A stretch of 36,596 bases of DNA from Limisphaerales bacterium (GCA_003161635.1 PMOA01000045.1:57574-94169), one strand, 5' to 3'; counted from the stretch's first letter, positions 6,672-16,438 are shown. Notes: a model not told the origin generated them from the letters alone. Program-made: numbers and translations.

Positions 6672-9600
6672 ATGAAAAAAACAAATTGTACGATTCGGTT
6701 TTCGTTCTTTTCCCCAATTGTTCCATCCTTGATCAGAATTGTTGCGGTGTGCGCGGCTCTGCTTTCCGATCCCATGCACGCCGCGATATTGACCTGGACG
6801 GGCTTCGGCGGCCCAAACGCCAACTGGAACAACCTCACCAACTGGGATTTCCCCTACATCACGCCGGGAAACGGCGACACACTCATTTTCCCGGCGGGCG
6901 CATTTACTCTGCTCTGCACGAACAACATTGCCAACCTTACCTTGAAACAGATCCGTTTCGTCGGCGCGGGCGGCGGCTATGACATTCGCGGCAACGCCTT
7001 CACCCTGACCAACAGCATCGTGGCCACGAACACCGCCGGGGCGAACACCATTGAAAATAACATCACCCTGACAACCAGCGCTGTCCTGATAGTCGTCAGC
7101 AACGGCGTCAGTTTAACTTTGGACGGCACCCTCAGTGGTTCCGTGGGTGTGAACAAGGCTGGTTTGGGCACGCTCACCTTGTCCGGTTCCAGCGCCAATA
7201 CCTACGGTGGCCTCACCACTGTCAACGAAGGGGAACTCGACCTCAACAAGACAACCGGCTCCGCCATACCGGCTTATGGGCCGGGGTTGGTGATTGGGGA
7301 CGGAATCGGCACGGACACGGTCCGCTGCCTGAACAACTACCAGATTTGGTCCATCGTCACGCCCACGACAATCAACAGCTCAGGCGTGCTGGATCTGAAC
7401 GGCCATGTGGACGAAGCTGCGCCCCTTAGTTTGAATGGCGGGTCCATCACCACCGGCAGTGCCGGCCAATTCAGGCTCTACGGCACCGTAACGATATTGT
7501 CAGCCGCCACCGCAACCATCAGCGGCAATGTCTTGCTGGATTCCGGAGTGGTGATCAACAATTATTCGGGCGCAAACCTGGACATTCCGGCCAGCATCAG
7601 CGGTTCCTACGGAATTACCCTGGCCGGGGCGGCCGGGAGCGTCTATCTTCAATCCTCGAATTCCTACACCGGCTTGACCGTAGTCCAGCAGGGCTATCTT
7701 TGGGCTGAAAACTCCTGGGCTTTGGGTAGCACCAACAGCGGAACCGTCGTCAGCAATGGAGCTTCATTGGTCCTGCCGGGCAACGTCGGAATCACCAACG
7801 AATCTTTGACGCTCAATGGCCCCGGTGTGAATCCGTATTGGGGCGCCTTGGATGTCGAAAACACCTACGGAACGACCGGCGTCTGGACAGGCCCAATCAC
7901 CGTCAACGCCGACAGCACAATCATGCCTTATGAATCCGGAGTCGTGTTGAGCCTCTTGGGGCCAATCAGCGGCCCGGGAGGAGTTATCGTGGGCAACAAC
8001 CTCGGAAGCATCGGCACTTTGACTTTCGAAGGCAGCACGGCCAACACTTACGCCGGCCTCACCACCGTCAGCAGCGGCACGCTGGTGCTGAACAAATCGA
8101 TCTCCAATCAGACCATCCCGGGCAATCTCGTGATCAACGGGACGTTGCGTTTGGGAGCGGCCGAACAGATTGCTAATTCTGCCGACATGCTGATCAATCC
8201 CAGCGGCGTGTTCGATACCGGCGTCAACTGGGAGACGATTGATACGCTACACGGCAGCGGCGGCGTGACGTTCGGGGTCAACGGCTGGATCGAGGTTGGT
8301 GGGAACAACGGTAGCAGCACCTATGATGGAGTGATGTCCGGTACGGGCTACACTTTTGGTGGTTATACCGTTGCCAAATTAGGTTCCGGCACTTTTACCA
8401 TGAACGGCAACAATACTTTTACAGCCGGTGCGACCCACGTTTTCAATGGCAAGCTTGTGATCAACGGTTCCCAACCGCAAAGCCCTGTGATAGTGGATCC
8501 CGGCGCCACGCTCGGCGGCTCCGGCACCGTCGGCACCATCACGGCCAATGGCAATGGCATTATTTCCCCAGGCAACAGTCCCGGCATCCTCACCAGCAGC
8601 AATGTGACCTTCACCGCCACCGGCAACTTCACTGTGGAACTCACCGGCCCGAATCCCGGCGTTGGCGGCTACGATCAATTGAACGTAAGGGGCACAGTGT
8701 CCCTCGCCACCGCCACGCTCACGGTCATTCCCGCATTTACCACTCCCGTGTCCATCGGCCAGCAGTTCATCATCATCAACAATGACTTGTCGGATGCCAT
8801 CACCGGCACGTTCAACGGCATGGCCAACGGCTCGCTGTTCAGCGCCGGCGGTTACAAGTTCCGGATCAACTACGCAGGCGGCACGGGCAATGACGTCGTC
8901 CTCACGTTGTGGGGCGTGCCGGGCAACACCGTGACCCTCAACGCGGTGGGTCAGGGTTGGTATAACAGCGCGGGAACCGGTGAGACGAGAAACTATTCGG
9001 CCGGAGAGGACAGTGGAATCTCGAATACCAACATCTATCGAAACTGGTTCGTATTCAATGTGCCGGTGTCCAGCAATTCGATCATTCACGCCGAACTGCT
9101 CATCAACGATTACTACAACTCCAGCCCGAACGGCCAGGAAACCTATTTGCTGCGCAAGGTAACGACGCCCATTGCCACGCTCGAAGCCGTCGGCTCCGGG
9201 CACGTCGGCATTTACAATGATCTCGGCACCGGCGCGGTCTATTCCGTCCGCAGCATTGCCACCAACGAGGCGTTACAGACAGCAATCATTCCGCTCAACG
9301 TTCAGTTCTTCAATGATGCCACCGCGGCGAGTGGTGGACAGATTGCGCTGGGCGGCTCCATCGCCACCCTCGACGCGGTCAACAACCACAACCAATACCT
9401 GTTTGGCTACAGCCTCGGTGCTCCAGGCGACGTTCAATTGCGCCTGACCTTTGGCACTAATGTGGTAATCAATTCCGCCAATCTTGGTTGGTATAATAAT
9501 TTAGGCAATCACACCGGCAACAACCAGAACTACTTCGTGGGAGACAACGGCGTAAACTTTTATCGCAACTTCTTTGTCTTCAATCTGCCGGTGCTCTCAA

Positions 9601-10217
9601 GTCAGTTTGTGGCCGCCGAACTCCTGGTCAATTCCTACACCAACGTGAGTCCGGCCGGTTTTGAAACCTACCAGCTTTATGACGTCACCAACTCCATCAC
9701 CATGCTCACCAACAACGCGTCCGGTGCCACCAACGTTTATGCGGACCTCGGCAGCGGCGCGGTCTATGGCGGGCGCAACGTGTACGTTTCCGAAAGCGGA
9801 TTCATCGCGAGCATTCCGCTCAACGGAAGTTTCCTCGGCGCAGCGCTGGCTAACAGCAGCGGCAGGATCGCCTTCGGCGGCGCGCTGACTTCACTGAATC
9901 CCGCGCCGACCGTGGAAAACCTCTTCAGTTTCAGTCTCGGCCTTCCTACCGATGCGCAACTCTGGCTTGGGTTCCTCACTGCGCCAGCTTCGCATCCGTC
10001 CTTCGTGGGCGGCACGCCGACTTATCTCGGAAACAACCAGTTCCAATTAACAGTCTCCGGGACCATCGGCACCACCAACGAAATCCAGGGATCATTTGAT
10101 TTCCAAAATTGGGACTTCATCCGCGACCTTGTGATGACCAATTCAACCACCTCATTCCACTACACCAACAACACCGTGGTTCCGTATCGCTTTTTCCGCG
10201 CGGAACAACTCCAATAA
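6672..10217 (+). CDS. Secreted autotransporter-associated beta-strand repeat protein
   Basis: The protein is 1181 residues from the ATG at 6672. An upstream in-frame TTG at 6642 would add ten residues, but the ATG gives a normal signal peptide (MKKTNCTIRF, hydrophobic core, cleavage near MHA-AIL). Mature sequence begins LTWTGFGGPNANWNNLTNWD, typical of PATR-type proteins. Repeats such as GLGTLTLSGSSANTYGGLTTVNEGELDLNK and TLTFEGSTANTYAGLTTVSSGTLVLNK build a right-handed beta-helix up to about residue 750. Two tandem copies of a 165-170-residue module follow (about 755-928 and 931-1101), then a final module ending YRFFRAEQLQ. No autotransporter barrel is present. It is probably a surface or matrix protein; carbohydrate attachment is possible but not shown. 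It converges with the maltose phosphorylase gene. Confidence 0.85.
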   Translation: MKKTNCTIRFSFFSPIVPSLIRIVAVCAALLSDPMHAAILTWTGFGGPNANWNNLTNWDFPYITPGNGDTLIFPAGAFTLLCTNNIANLTLKQIRFVGAGGGYDIRGNAFTLTNSIVATNTAGANTIENNITLTTSAVLIVVSNGVSLTLDGTLSGSVGVNKAGLGTLTLSGSSANTYGGLTTVNEGELDLNKTTGSAIPAYGPGLVIGDGIGTDTVRCLNNYQIWSIVTPTTINSSGVLDLNGHVDEAAPLSLNGGSITTGSAGQFRLYGTVTILSAATATISGNVLLDSGVVINNYSGANLDIPASISGSYGITLAGAAGSVYLQSSNSYTGLTVVQQGYLWAENSWALGSTNSGTVVSNGASLVLPGNVGITNESLTLNGPGVNPYWGALDVENTYGTTGVWTGPITVNADSTIMPYESGVVLSLLGPISGPGGVIVGNNLGSIGTLTFEGSTANTYAGLTTVSSGTLVLNKSISNQTIPGNLVINGTLRLGAAEQIANSADMLINPSGVFDTGVNWETIDTLHGSGGVTFGVNGWIEVGGNNGSSTYDGVMSGTGYTFGGYTVAKLGSGTFTMNGNNTFTAGATHVFNGKLVINGSQPQSPVIVDPGATLGGSGTVGTITANGNGIISPGNSPGILTSSNVTFTATGNFTVELTGPNPGVGGYDQLNVRGTVSLATATLTVIPAFTTPVSIGQQFIIINNDLSDAITGTFNGMANGSLFSAGGYKFRINYAGGTGNDVVLTLWGVPGNTVTLNAVGQGWYNSAGTGETRNYSAGEDSGISNTNIYRNWFVFNVPVSSNSIIHAELLINDYYNSSPNGQETYLLRKVTTPIATLEAVGSGHVGIYNDLGTGAVYSVRSIATNEALQTAIIPLNVQFFNDATAASGGQIALGGSIATLDAVNNHNQYLFGYSLGAPGDVQLRLTFGTNVVINSANLGWYNNLGNHTGNNQNYFVGDNGVNFYRNFFVFNLPVLSSQFVAAELLVNSYTNVSPAGFETYQLYDVTNSITMLTNNASGATNVYADLGSGAVYGGRNVYVSESGFIASIPLNGSFLGAALANSSGRIAFGGALTSLNPAPTVENLFSFSLGLPTDAQLWLGFLTAPASHPSFVGGTPTYLGNNQFQLTVSGTIGTTNEIQGSFDFQNWDFIRDLVMTNSTTSFHYTNNTVVPYRFFRAEQLQ

Positions 10218-10297
10218 CGTCGCGCGCAGGCGATGCCCGCACTCGCTGAGAGTTTCGACGACTCTGCAGCCGCCCATTTTCGGCGAGCCTGTGGAGC

Positions 10298-10347
10298 GCC
10301 GATTACCAAATCGGCTCGACCCATCAACGCGCCGATCAGGCGATCGG
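10298..10347. repeat. Two adjacent inverted repeats between convergent genes
   Basis: GCCGATT-ACCA-AATCGGC (10298-10315) is followed by CCGATC-AGGC-GATCGG (10332-10347). They lie in the 262-bp gap between the beta-strand repeat gene and the maltose phosphorylase gene, whose 3' ends face each other. Position suggests a bidirectional transcription stop, but neither hairpin has a T-run. A REP-like dispersed element is the alternative. Nothing else is seen in the gap. Confidence 0.45.
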
Positions 10348-10479
10348 TGTTCCGTCGTGCTGGCCAGCATTTCGGCTATGATGCGCGCGCCGCGCCAAAG
10401 GATTTTGGTTTTGCGATTTGCTGCCAGCTCCGTGAAATGAAACCATTCAACATAAAAAATCCGTCGCGCCTGCTGCCAA

Positions 10480-12807
10480 TCAACGCGGTGGCGGAGCAGC
10501 CACGCGCTCGATTTTCAAGGTTTCATTGGGGAACACCTTTTTGTCATCGCCATACACGTTGACGACTATCCATTCGGGGCCTTTATACAAAAGGCTCACA
10601 TATTCCTTGGTAACAGTCACCTGCAGGGAATGATCCTTTAGAAGGATGCGAAACGAATATTTCTGCCATTTCTCGTGAATAAGCGGATTGAGAAAGAGCT
10701 TGCCATTGCGAACCCGCTTTCCACCAAACCCTTCGACTATCGCCATCCACGCTCCGGCCATGCTGGTGATGTGAAGGCCCTCGTCCACTTCATGATTATA
10801 ATCGTCGAGGTCCAGACGCGATGTGCGCAGGTAGAGCTCGTAGGCTTTATCTATCTTTCCGATTCTTGCCGCCAGTATGGAATGTATGCACGGCGACAAT
10901 GATGATTCATGCACCGTGCGAGCTTCATAAAATTCGAAATGCCGTTTTATGAACTCCGTATCATATTTTTCCTCGAACAGGTAAATCCCCTGAAGTGTGT
11001 CCGCCTGTTTGATGAAGGGAGAACGCAGAATGCGATCCCAACTCCAATGCTGGTTGATCGGGCGCTGTGAAACGTCCAAATCTTGGGCGAGCGTCTGTTC
11101 TTTGTCCATGTAGCCCTCTTGTTGCAGGAAGAGCTTCAGTTTTTCGTCGTAAGGGAAATGCATGTTTACGCATATTTCCAGCCATCGGCTGGTTTCAGCT
11201 TCGCAAGCAAAATTTGTTTTCGCCACAATCTCGGCATACCTCTTTGGCCAGGCGCTCTTGACCTTTGCCAGCGCTTCTCTGGCGTAGTCCATGCACCAAC
11301 AAGCGATCGTATTGGTGTACCAGTTGTTGTTGACATTGTTTTCGTATTCGTTGGGTCCGGTCACGCCCAACACCACATATTTCCCTTTGTCATGGGAGAA
11401 AGTGGCTCGTTGACTCCAGAAACGGGCAATTCCTATCAAGACTTCGAGTCCATAGTCCGCCAGATATTTCTCATCTTCCGTGTGCCGAATGTAGTTAAAG
11501 ATCGCAAACGCAATGGCGCCGTTCCGGTGAATCTCCTCGAAGGTTATCTCCCATTCATTGTGACATTCCTCGCCATTCATGGTCACCATGGGATATAACG
11601 CGGCGCCGTTGGTGAAACCCAATTTGCCGGCATTTTCTATCGCTTTCTGAAGATGTTTGTACCGATAGATCAACAGATTGCGCGTCACCCGGCTTGGCGC
11701 CGTGGAAATAAAAAAAGGTATGCAATAGGCTTCCGTATCCCAGTACGTGCTCCCGCCATATTTTTCGCCGGTGAATCCTTTCGGGCCAATATTGAACCGT
11801 TCGTCCTGGCCCGTGTAGGTCTGGTTCAGGTGGAATATATTAAACCGGATTCCCTGCTGGGCTTCAACGTCACCCTGAATCACGATATCACTGTGGCTCC
11901 AGATATCCGCCCATTTCGCTTTATGAGCCTCCAGCAATGCGTCGAAGCCAACTTGATAAGCAGCCGATACTCTTTCGCAGGCTTTGGCTTTCAATTCATT
12001 TTTGTCATAATCCAACGAGGTTGCCACCGCCACGTACTTGTAAACAGTGGCCACCTCACCCTCCTTGAGCTCCGTCTCGATCACATTACCGGTATATTTC
12101 GGGGTTTTTACACAGGTGGGTTCCGTCGCGATCATCCTGCCGTTCCTTTCACATCGATACTTCATCGCAAATCCAACGCGGAAATCGAGCTTCCGGGTTT
12201 GTGCCAGCAGGAATCCGTCATGTTTGCCTGATTCTGTCTCCAGGATGTTCCAAAACTGTTCGTTGTAGTTGGAATCCTTGTTCTTCACATCGCCGTCAAT
12301 GTAAGGAGAAAGAGTCAACCTGAGGTTTTTTAACGCCGTGACAGAATATTTGATGACGCCAATTTCACGATTGGCCATGCTGACAAACCGCAGCGCTTCA
12401 ACCCGGATTTGTTCCCCTGCGGGCATCGTTGCGACGAAGCTTCGCGAAAGGACGCCCTCCTGCATGTTCAAAACACGTCTGAAGCTTTCCGTCTTGCATC
12501 CCGCCAAATCCAGATGGTTTCCGTTCACCTGTATATCGATGCCGATCCAGTTTGGCGAATTCAGCACTTTTGCGAAATATTCGGGATACCCGTTTTTCCA
12601 CCATCCAACGCGTGTTTTATCTGGAAAATAAATTCCGGCCCCATAGCTGCCTGGGAGAGTTTCGCCGGAATATTTTTCCTCAAAATTTGCGCGTTGCCCC
12701 ATGTGTCCATTTCCAATGCTGAAAATGCTCTCGGAGGCTTCCTGCCTGCCTGGATCAAATCTCTCTTCAATCACGGACCATTCGTCGCTAGTCAGATATT
12801 TATTCAT
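10480..12807 (-). CDS. GH65 maltose phosphorylase
   Basis: This 775-residue cytoplasmic enzyme most likely splits maltose with phosphate into glucose and beta-D-glucose 1-phosphate. It has the full GH65 layout: an N-terminal beta-sandwich (SIGNGHMGQRANFEE, NGNHLDL), then the (alpha/alpha)6 barrel with GGSTYWDTEAYCIPFF, ECHNEWEITFEEIHRNGA, and GVTGPNEYENNVNNNWYTN with the expected general acid Glu487, then VHESSLSPCIHSILAA. The C-terminal cap carries NGKLFLNPLIHEKW. The NEWEITFEEIHRNGA stretch and the neighbouring genes favour maltose over trehalose, kojibiose or nigerose, but specificity inside GH65 is not settled by sequence alone. No signal peptide is present. It follows the beta-phosphoglucomutase gene by 24 nt and ends a leftward run with amylase, transporter and mutase. 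The start at 12807 matches the family N-terminus. Confidence 0.92.
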   Translation of the reverse strand: MNKYLTSDEWSVIEERFDPGRQEASESIFSIGNGHMGQRANFEEKYSGETLPGSYGAGIYFPDKTRVGWWKNGYPEYFAKVLNSPNWIGIDIQVNGNHLDLAGCKTESFRRVLNMQEGVLSRSFVATMPAGEQIRVEALRFVSMANREIGVIKYSVTALKNLRLTLSPYIDGDVKNKDSNYNEQFWNILETESGKHDGFLLAQTRKLDFRVGFAMKYRCERNGRMIATEPTCVKTPKYTGNVIETELKEGEVATVYKYVAVATSLDYDKNELKAKACERVSAAYQVGFDALLEAHKAKWADIWSHSDIVIQGDVEAQQGIRFNIFHLNQTYTGQDERFNIGPKGFTGEKYGGSTYWDTEAYCIPFFISTAPSRVTRNLLIYRYKHLQKAIENAGKLGFTNGAALYPMVTMNGEECHNEWEITFEEIHRNGAIAFAIFNYIRHTEDEKYLADYGLEVLIGIARFWSQRATFSHDKGKYVVLGVTGPNEYENNVNNNWYTNTIACWCMDYAREALAKVKSAWPKRYAEIVAKTNFACEAETSRWLEICVNMHFPYDEKLKLFLQQEGYMDKEQTLAQDLDVSQRPINQHWSWDRILRSPFIKQADTLQGIYLFEEKYDTEFIKRHFEFYEARTVHESSLSPCIHSILAARIGKIDKAYELYLRTSRLDLDDYNHEVDEGLHITSMAGAWMAIVEGFGGKRVRNGKLFLNPLIHEKWQKYSFRILLKDHSLQVTVTKEYVSLLYKGPEWIVVNVYGDDKKVFPNETLKIERVAAPPPR

Positions 12808-12831
12808 GGCAAGGCAATTCAGAATTGGCGT

Positions 12832-13536
12832 TTAAGCAGGTGCATTTCGGTTGGATTGACGCTCCAGCTTTGCGATCAATGTTTTTACGGAAAGATTCTT
12901 CAAGCCCGAAGTAACGAAATTCGCTTTTCCCAAAATAACCGGGTCCCCAATGCCGACGCTGAACATGTTGGCAGCTATGGCGGCTTCAATTCCGGCTTTA
13001 GCATCTTCAAAGACAACGCAATTCTGCGGAAGGACGCCAAGTTCCCGGGCGCCGGTTAGAAACACTTCCGGGTCGGGTTTGGCTTTTGTCACTTTATTGC
13101 CGTCGATGATCGCATCGAATAAATGCGTTATTTGCAAAAGGTTCAAGATGGTTGTTGCATTCTTGCTTGCGGACCCTAATCCAATTCCCAAATTGTTATT
13201 CCTGCAATCGGTCAGAAATTCCCTTGCTCCCGGCAGCACTTCGTCGGGACGCATTTTCAAAACGTACTGCAGATAAAGCGAATTCTTTTTCTGAGCCAAA
13301 AGCGTTTTTGATTCGTCATCCAGAGAAATCCCTCCGATTTCGAGCAGTATTTCCAGGGATCGTATTCTGGAAACACCTTTGAGTTTCTCGTTGTCTTCTT
13401 CCGTGAAAACAAATCCCAGTTCTTCGGCAATTTCCCGCCACGCGACAAAGTGATACCTGGCGGTATCCACTATCACGCCATCCAGATCAAACAGGCAGGC
13501 TTTGAGCATCATCGAATTGGTATTCTCCACAGTCAT
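12832..13536 (-). CDS. pgmB: Beta-phosphoglucomutase
   Basis: The 234-residue HAD-family enzyme converts beta-D-glucose 1-phosphate to glucose 6-phosphate, the step after maltose phosphorylase. Motifs are in place: CLFDLDGVIVDTARYH with nucleophile Asp17 and acid/base Asp19, the cap-domain loop KGVSRIRSLEILLE, GLGSASKNA, the lysine in VTKAKPDPEVFL, and VFEDAKAGIEAA for magnesium. The ATG at 13536 overlaps the transporter stop codon by one base (TGATG), which fits translational coupling and supports this start. ATG codons at 13512 and 13509 are possible but give a very short N-terminus. The frame continues far upstream only as shadow inside the transporter gene. The product is cytoplasmic and belongs to the GH65 pathway. 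Confidence 0.94.
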   Translation of the reverse strand: MTVENTNSMMLKACLFDLDGVIVDTARYHFVAWREIAEELGFVFTEEDNEKLKGVSRIRSLEILLEIGGISLDDESKTLLAQKKNSLYLQYVLKMRPDEVLPGAREFLTDCRNNNLGIGLGSASKNATTILNLLQITHLFDAIIDGNKVTKAKPDPEVFLTGARELGVLPQNCVVFEDAKAGIEAAIAANMFSVGIGDPVILGKANFVTSGLKNLSVKTLIAKLERQSNRNAPA

Positions 13537-14876
13537 CAATGCGTGCTGGCCATGCCGCGCGCAGCAGCTTCCCCGCCGGTTTGCTTGAAGGTCACCACCA
13601 ACAGCGTCAGCAGGGCGGCCAGTCCCATGCTCACGCCGCCCAGGACGAGCGCATTCATGGGTTCGCTGTGGAGATAATTTTTCAGGATGTATCCCAGCAG
13701 GCTGGAAGCGGCAATCTGTGGCACCACGATGAACAGATTGAACATCCCCATCATGACGCCGACTTTTTCCTTCGGCAGTGAGGGTGCGAGCATGGCGTAG
13801 GGCATGGAGAGGATGCTCGCCCACGCGATGCCGACCGCGGTCATGGCGATCAACAGGTGATGTTTGTCTGAAGCTAGAGGAACGGATGCCAGTCCCAGTG
13901 CCCCCACCGCCAGACAGAGAATGTGCATCAGCTTGGGGCCGGTGTATTTTGTACCCCACAGCAGCACGAATGAAAAAATGAAGCACACGGCATTATACGC
14001 GGCAAAACAGAAGCCCGACCAGGAACCGGAGGCTTCCATTTCCACCGAGCCAGGCGCGGCATGGAAAATATTCCTGGCCACCGCCGGGGGAAAATAGACC
14101 CACATCGCGAACATCCCGATCCAGGTGAAGAATTGAACAAGGCCAAGTTCCCACATCCGCCGGGGCAGATGAAATACCAGCGCGAAGATGTCGCCCAGGC
14201 CGAGCGTCCAATCAAACTTCCGCGCACGGATGGCGGCCAGTTCGGAATCAGATGGCGGGTATTCCTTGGTGCTAAAAACCGTCCAGAGCACTGCGCCCAT
14301 GAACGCCGCTGCGCCGATGTAAAACGAGAGCCGGACGGAATTGGGTATATGTCCCTGCCCGGCGCCTTCGGAGGTGACGCCGAACCAGTTGGTCATCATC
14401 CAAGGCAAAGCCGAAGCGACGGTTCCGCCCAGACCAATGAACAGGGATTGAATGGCGAAACCCTGGGCGTTCTGTTCTTCGGGAAGATTGTCCGCCACCA
14501 AGGCCCGGAAAGGCTGCATGCTGGCATTGATGGTTCCGTCCAGCACCCAGAGCAATCCCGCCGCCATCCAAACCGACGGGCAATTAGGCATCAAGACCAG
14601 AGCAAACGACGCGAGAATCGCGCCGCCCAGAATAAACGGACGCCGCCGGCCCAGCCGCGTCCAAATGCGGTCGCTGGATTGCCCAATCAATGGTTGGACG
14701 AGCACGCCGGTGACGGGCGCGGCCAGCCACAAGATGGCCAGGGAATCGGCGTTCGCCCCGAGGTAGCCGTAAATGGCGCTCATGTTCGCCATCTGCAAAC
14801 CCCAGCCAAACTGGATGCCGAGAAAGCCAAAGCTCATGTTCCAGATTTGCCAGAAAGAAAGACGTGGTTTATTCAT
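13536..14876 (-). CDS. SLC45-like MFS sugar transporter, probably for maltose
   Basis: This 446-residue inner-membrane protein has about 12 hydrophobic helices and the glycoside/sucrose transporter signature QPLIGQSSDRIWTRLGRRRPFILGG after helix 2, matching the RxGRRRP motif of SLC45, plant SUC and related bacterial carriers. The start MNKPRLSFWQIWNMSFGFLGIQFGWGLQMANMSAIY is typical. Family members move disaccharides, commonly with protons. Because the next genes encode beta-phosphoglucomutase (one-base overlap) and maltose phosphorylase, and the previous gene a secreted amylase, maltose or short maltodextrins are the likely cargo. That substrate call is from context. The 113-bp gap upstream holds only a weak 5-bp hairpin (14905-14920). 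Confidence 0.9.
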   Translation of the reverse strand: MNKPRLSFWQIWNMSFGFLGIQFGWGLQMANMSAIYGYLGANADSLAILWLAAPVTGVLVQPLIGQSSDRIWTRLGRRRPFILGGAILASFALVLMPNCPSVWMAAGLLWVLDGTINASMQPFRALVADNLPEEQNAQGFAIQSLFIGLGGTVASALPWMMTNWFGVTSEGAGQGHIPNSVRLSFYIGAAAFMGAVLWTVFSTKEYPPSDSELAAIRARKFDWTLGLGDIFALVFHLPRRMWELGLVQFFTWIGMFAMWVYFPPAVARNIFHAAPGSVEMEASGSWSGFCFAAYNAVCFIFSFVLLWGTKYTGPKLMHILCLAVGALGLASVPLASDKHHLLIAMTAVGIAWASILSMPYAMLAPSLPKEKVGVMMGMFNLFIVVPQIAASSLLGYILKNYLHSEPMNALVLGGVSMGLAALLTLLVVTFKQTGGEAAARGMASTH

Positions 14877-14989
14877 AAAAAAGTTCGATTCAAAAGAAAT
14901 GTACGCCGGGGCGAACCGGCATTGGATTCACAACGCCACCGGTGAGAGCAACGACAACGTTCGATTTTTCGCACAAAATGATTGCGGTT

Positions 14990-16372
14990 CTATTTCGGCA
15001 CCACGCGATGGTAAATCCGCCATTCAAACCCACCCAGATGAAAGAGCGGGAAATCGTCACCGGGTAATTTTGGCATCCCCGAAATTTGAACGGGCTTGAA
15101 CTCCCCGCTGTTTTCGACTTCGACACGGCCGGTGACCGGCCGGTTGGAAAAATTGATCACGGTCACAAACTCGTCATTTTCGTCGAGGCGCTTGAGGGTC
15201 ACGAGGTTGGCTTCGTCTGAATTATGCAACCAGATAACGCGATTGTTGCGAAAGGCGGCATATTGTTTGCGAAGCTGGATGAGTCCGTGATAGATCTCGC
15301 GCAGGGGCGGACGTTCCTTTGGGCTCCAAAAAATCGGCAGCTTGTCGAACAACGCCGGATCGCCGGATTCGGTCGCGTCGCCGACTTCCATGCCGTTGTA
15401 AATCAGCGGCACGCCGTCGAGTAAAAACATAAATGCCGACGCCGCCAGCGCTCCTTGAACACCATAACGGGAGACGGCACGGGCTTCGTCATGGTCATCA
15501 GAAATGCGCATGTGCAAAGAGTTTTGCGGGAATTGCCGCATGCTTTCCTCCCACGATATCCGAAGATTTGAGGCCGGGGCGCCATGCTGCAGCACATTAT
15601 TCAGCGCACTCAACAGCGGCCATGAATAATCAATGTCAAATGCGTTGGTGAGCAATTCCGGTTTGCTCGCCTCGGCCAGCATCATGATGTCCGGCTTGGT
15701 TTTTTCCAGCTCGGTTCGCGCCTGCACCCAAAAATCCGTCGGCACCATGGAGGCCACGTCGCAACGGAAGCCGTCCACATCACAGGTTTGAACCCAGTAT
15801 TTGAACATCGCGATCATGTATTCGCGCAACTGCGGGCTGGTATAATTCAAAGCGGCCACGTCGGTCCATTCTGGCAACGGCGGGATGATTTTTCCCTTCG
15901 CATCCTGCTTGTAAAATTCCGGGTGCTTCATCAACACGCTGTCCCACGCGGTGTGGTTGGGAACCACGTCCATGATGACTTTCAGGCCGCGTTTGTGCGC
16001 CTCAGACACCAGCCGTTTGTAATCGTCCACCGTGCCATAATTGGGATCAACGGCGTAATAATCCTTGATTGAATACGGGCTGCCAAAACAGCCCTTGCGG
16101 CCTTTTTCGCCGATGGGTTGAATCGGCATCGTCCAAAGGATCGTCACGCCCAAATCCTTCAACCGGTCGAGTTGCGCGGTGACACCGTTGAGGTCGCCGG
16201 CGGAGGAAAAATCACGCGGAAAAATTTCGTAAATCACCCCGTCGCGCAGCCAGGCTGGCGGGGTCCGCGCCGGCTGCTTTGAGACGTCGGCGGCCTGGAC
16301 CAGCATCGCGGCGAGCAATAGTCCAATTGCTGGCAAGGTAAAAATCCGGCGGGCTTTGAATGTGCTTTTCAT
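14990..16372 (-). CDS. Secreted GH13 alpha-amylase-type enzyme
   Basis: The 460-residue protein starts with a signal peptide (MKSTFKARR, hydrophobic core, cleavage after LVQA near residue 27), then the (beta/alpha)8 barrel of GH13 with YEIFPRDFSSAGDLNGVTAQLDRLKDLG. Catalytic regions are visible: region I DVVPNH at 135-140, region II GFRCDVAS with nucleophile Asp205, region III LAEAS with acid/base Glu234, and region IV SDDHD ending in Asp295. Region IV usually reads xxNHD, so Asp-Asp-His-Asp is a small oddity. A short C-terminal beta domain follows. It probably cuts alpha-1,4-glucans in the periplasm or outside the cell and supplies the transporter encoded next. It follows the GH57 remnant by 66 bp on the same strand. 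The exact product, maltose or longer, cannot be told. Confidence 0.9.
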   Translation of the reverse strand: MKSTFKARRIFTLPAIGLLLAAMLVQAADVSKQPARTPPAWLRDGVIYEIFPRDFSSAGDLNGVTAQLDRLKDLGVTILWTMPIQPIGEKGRKGCFGSPYSIKDYYAVDPNYGTVDDYKRLVSEAHKRGLKVIMDVVPNHTAWDSVLMKHPEFYKQDAKGKIIPPLPEWTDVAALNYTSPQLREYMIAMFKYWVQTCDVDGFRCDVASMVPTDFWVQARTELEKTKPDIMMLAEASKPELLTNAFDIDYSWPLLSALNNVLQHGAPASNLRISWEESMRQFPQNSLHMRISDDHDEARAVSRYGVQGALAASAFMFLLDGVPLIYNGMEVGDATESGDPALFDKLPIFWSPKERPPLREIYHGLIQLRKQYAAFRNNRVIWLHNSDEANLVTLKRLDENDEFVTVINFSNRPVTGRVEVENSGEFKPVQISGMPKLPGDDFPLFHLGGFEWRIYHRVVPK

Positions 16373-16438
16373 GTTTTTTTAGTTATGCTTAAGCCAGTGT
16401 GCGGCCCTCGACATCTATAGTTTTTGTTGGCAGGAATG

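Noticed and set aside
8379-9203. Minus-strand open frame opposite the beta-strand repeat gene
   Set aside because: No start context or domain; it is explained by the repetitive Gly/Thr/Asn codon pattern of the real gene.
13537-13986. N-terminal extension of beta-phosphoglucomutase
   Set aside because: It overlaps the transporter gene in another frame, has shadow composition, and the one-base stop/start overlap at 13536 gives a normal-length enzyme.
14905-14920. GCCGG/CCGGC hairpin before the transporter gene
   Set aside because: The stem is only 5 bp and has no T-run; such stems are frequent by chance in GC-rich DNA.
14061-14945. Plus-strand open frame opposite the sugar transporter gene
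   Set aside because: The product is Pro/Arg/Gln-rich and unlike any family; the opposite strand encodes a clear 12-helix transporter.
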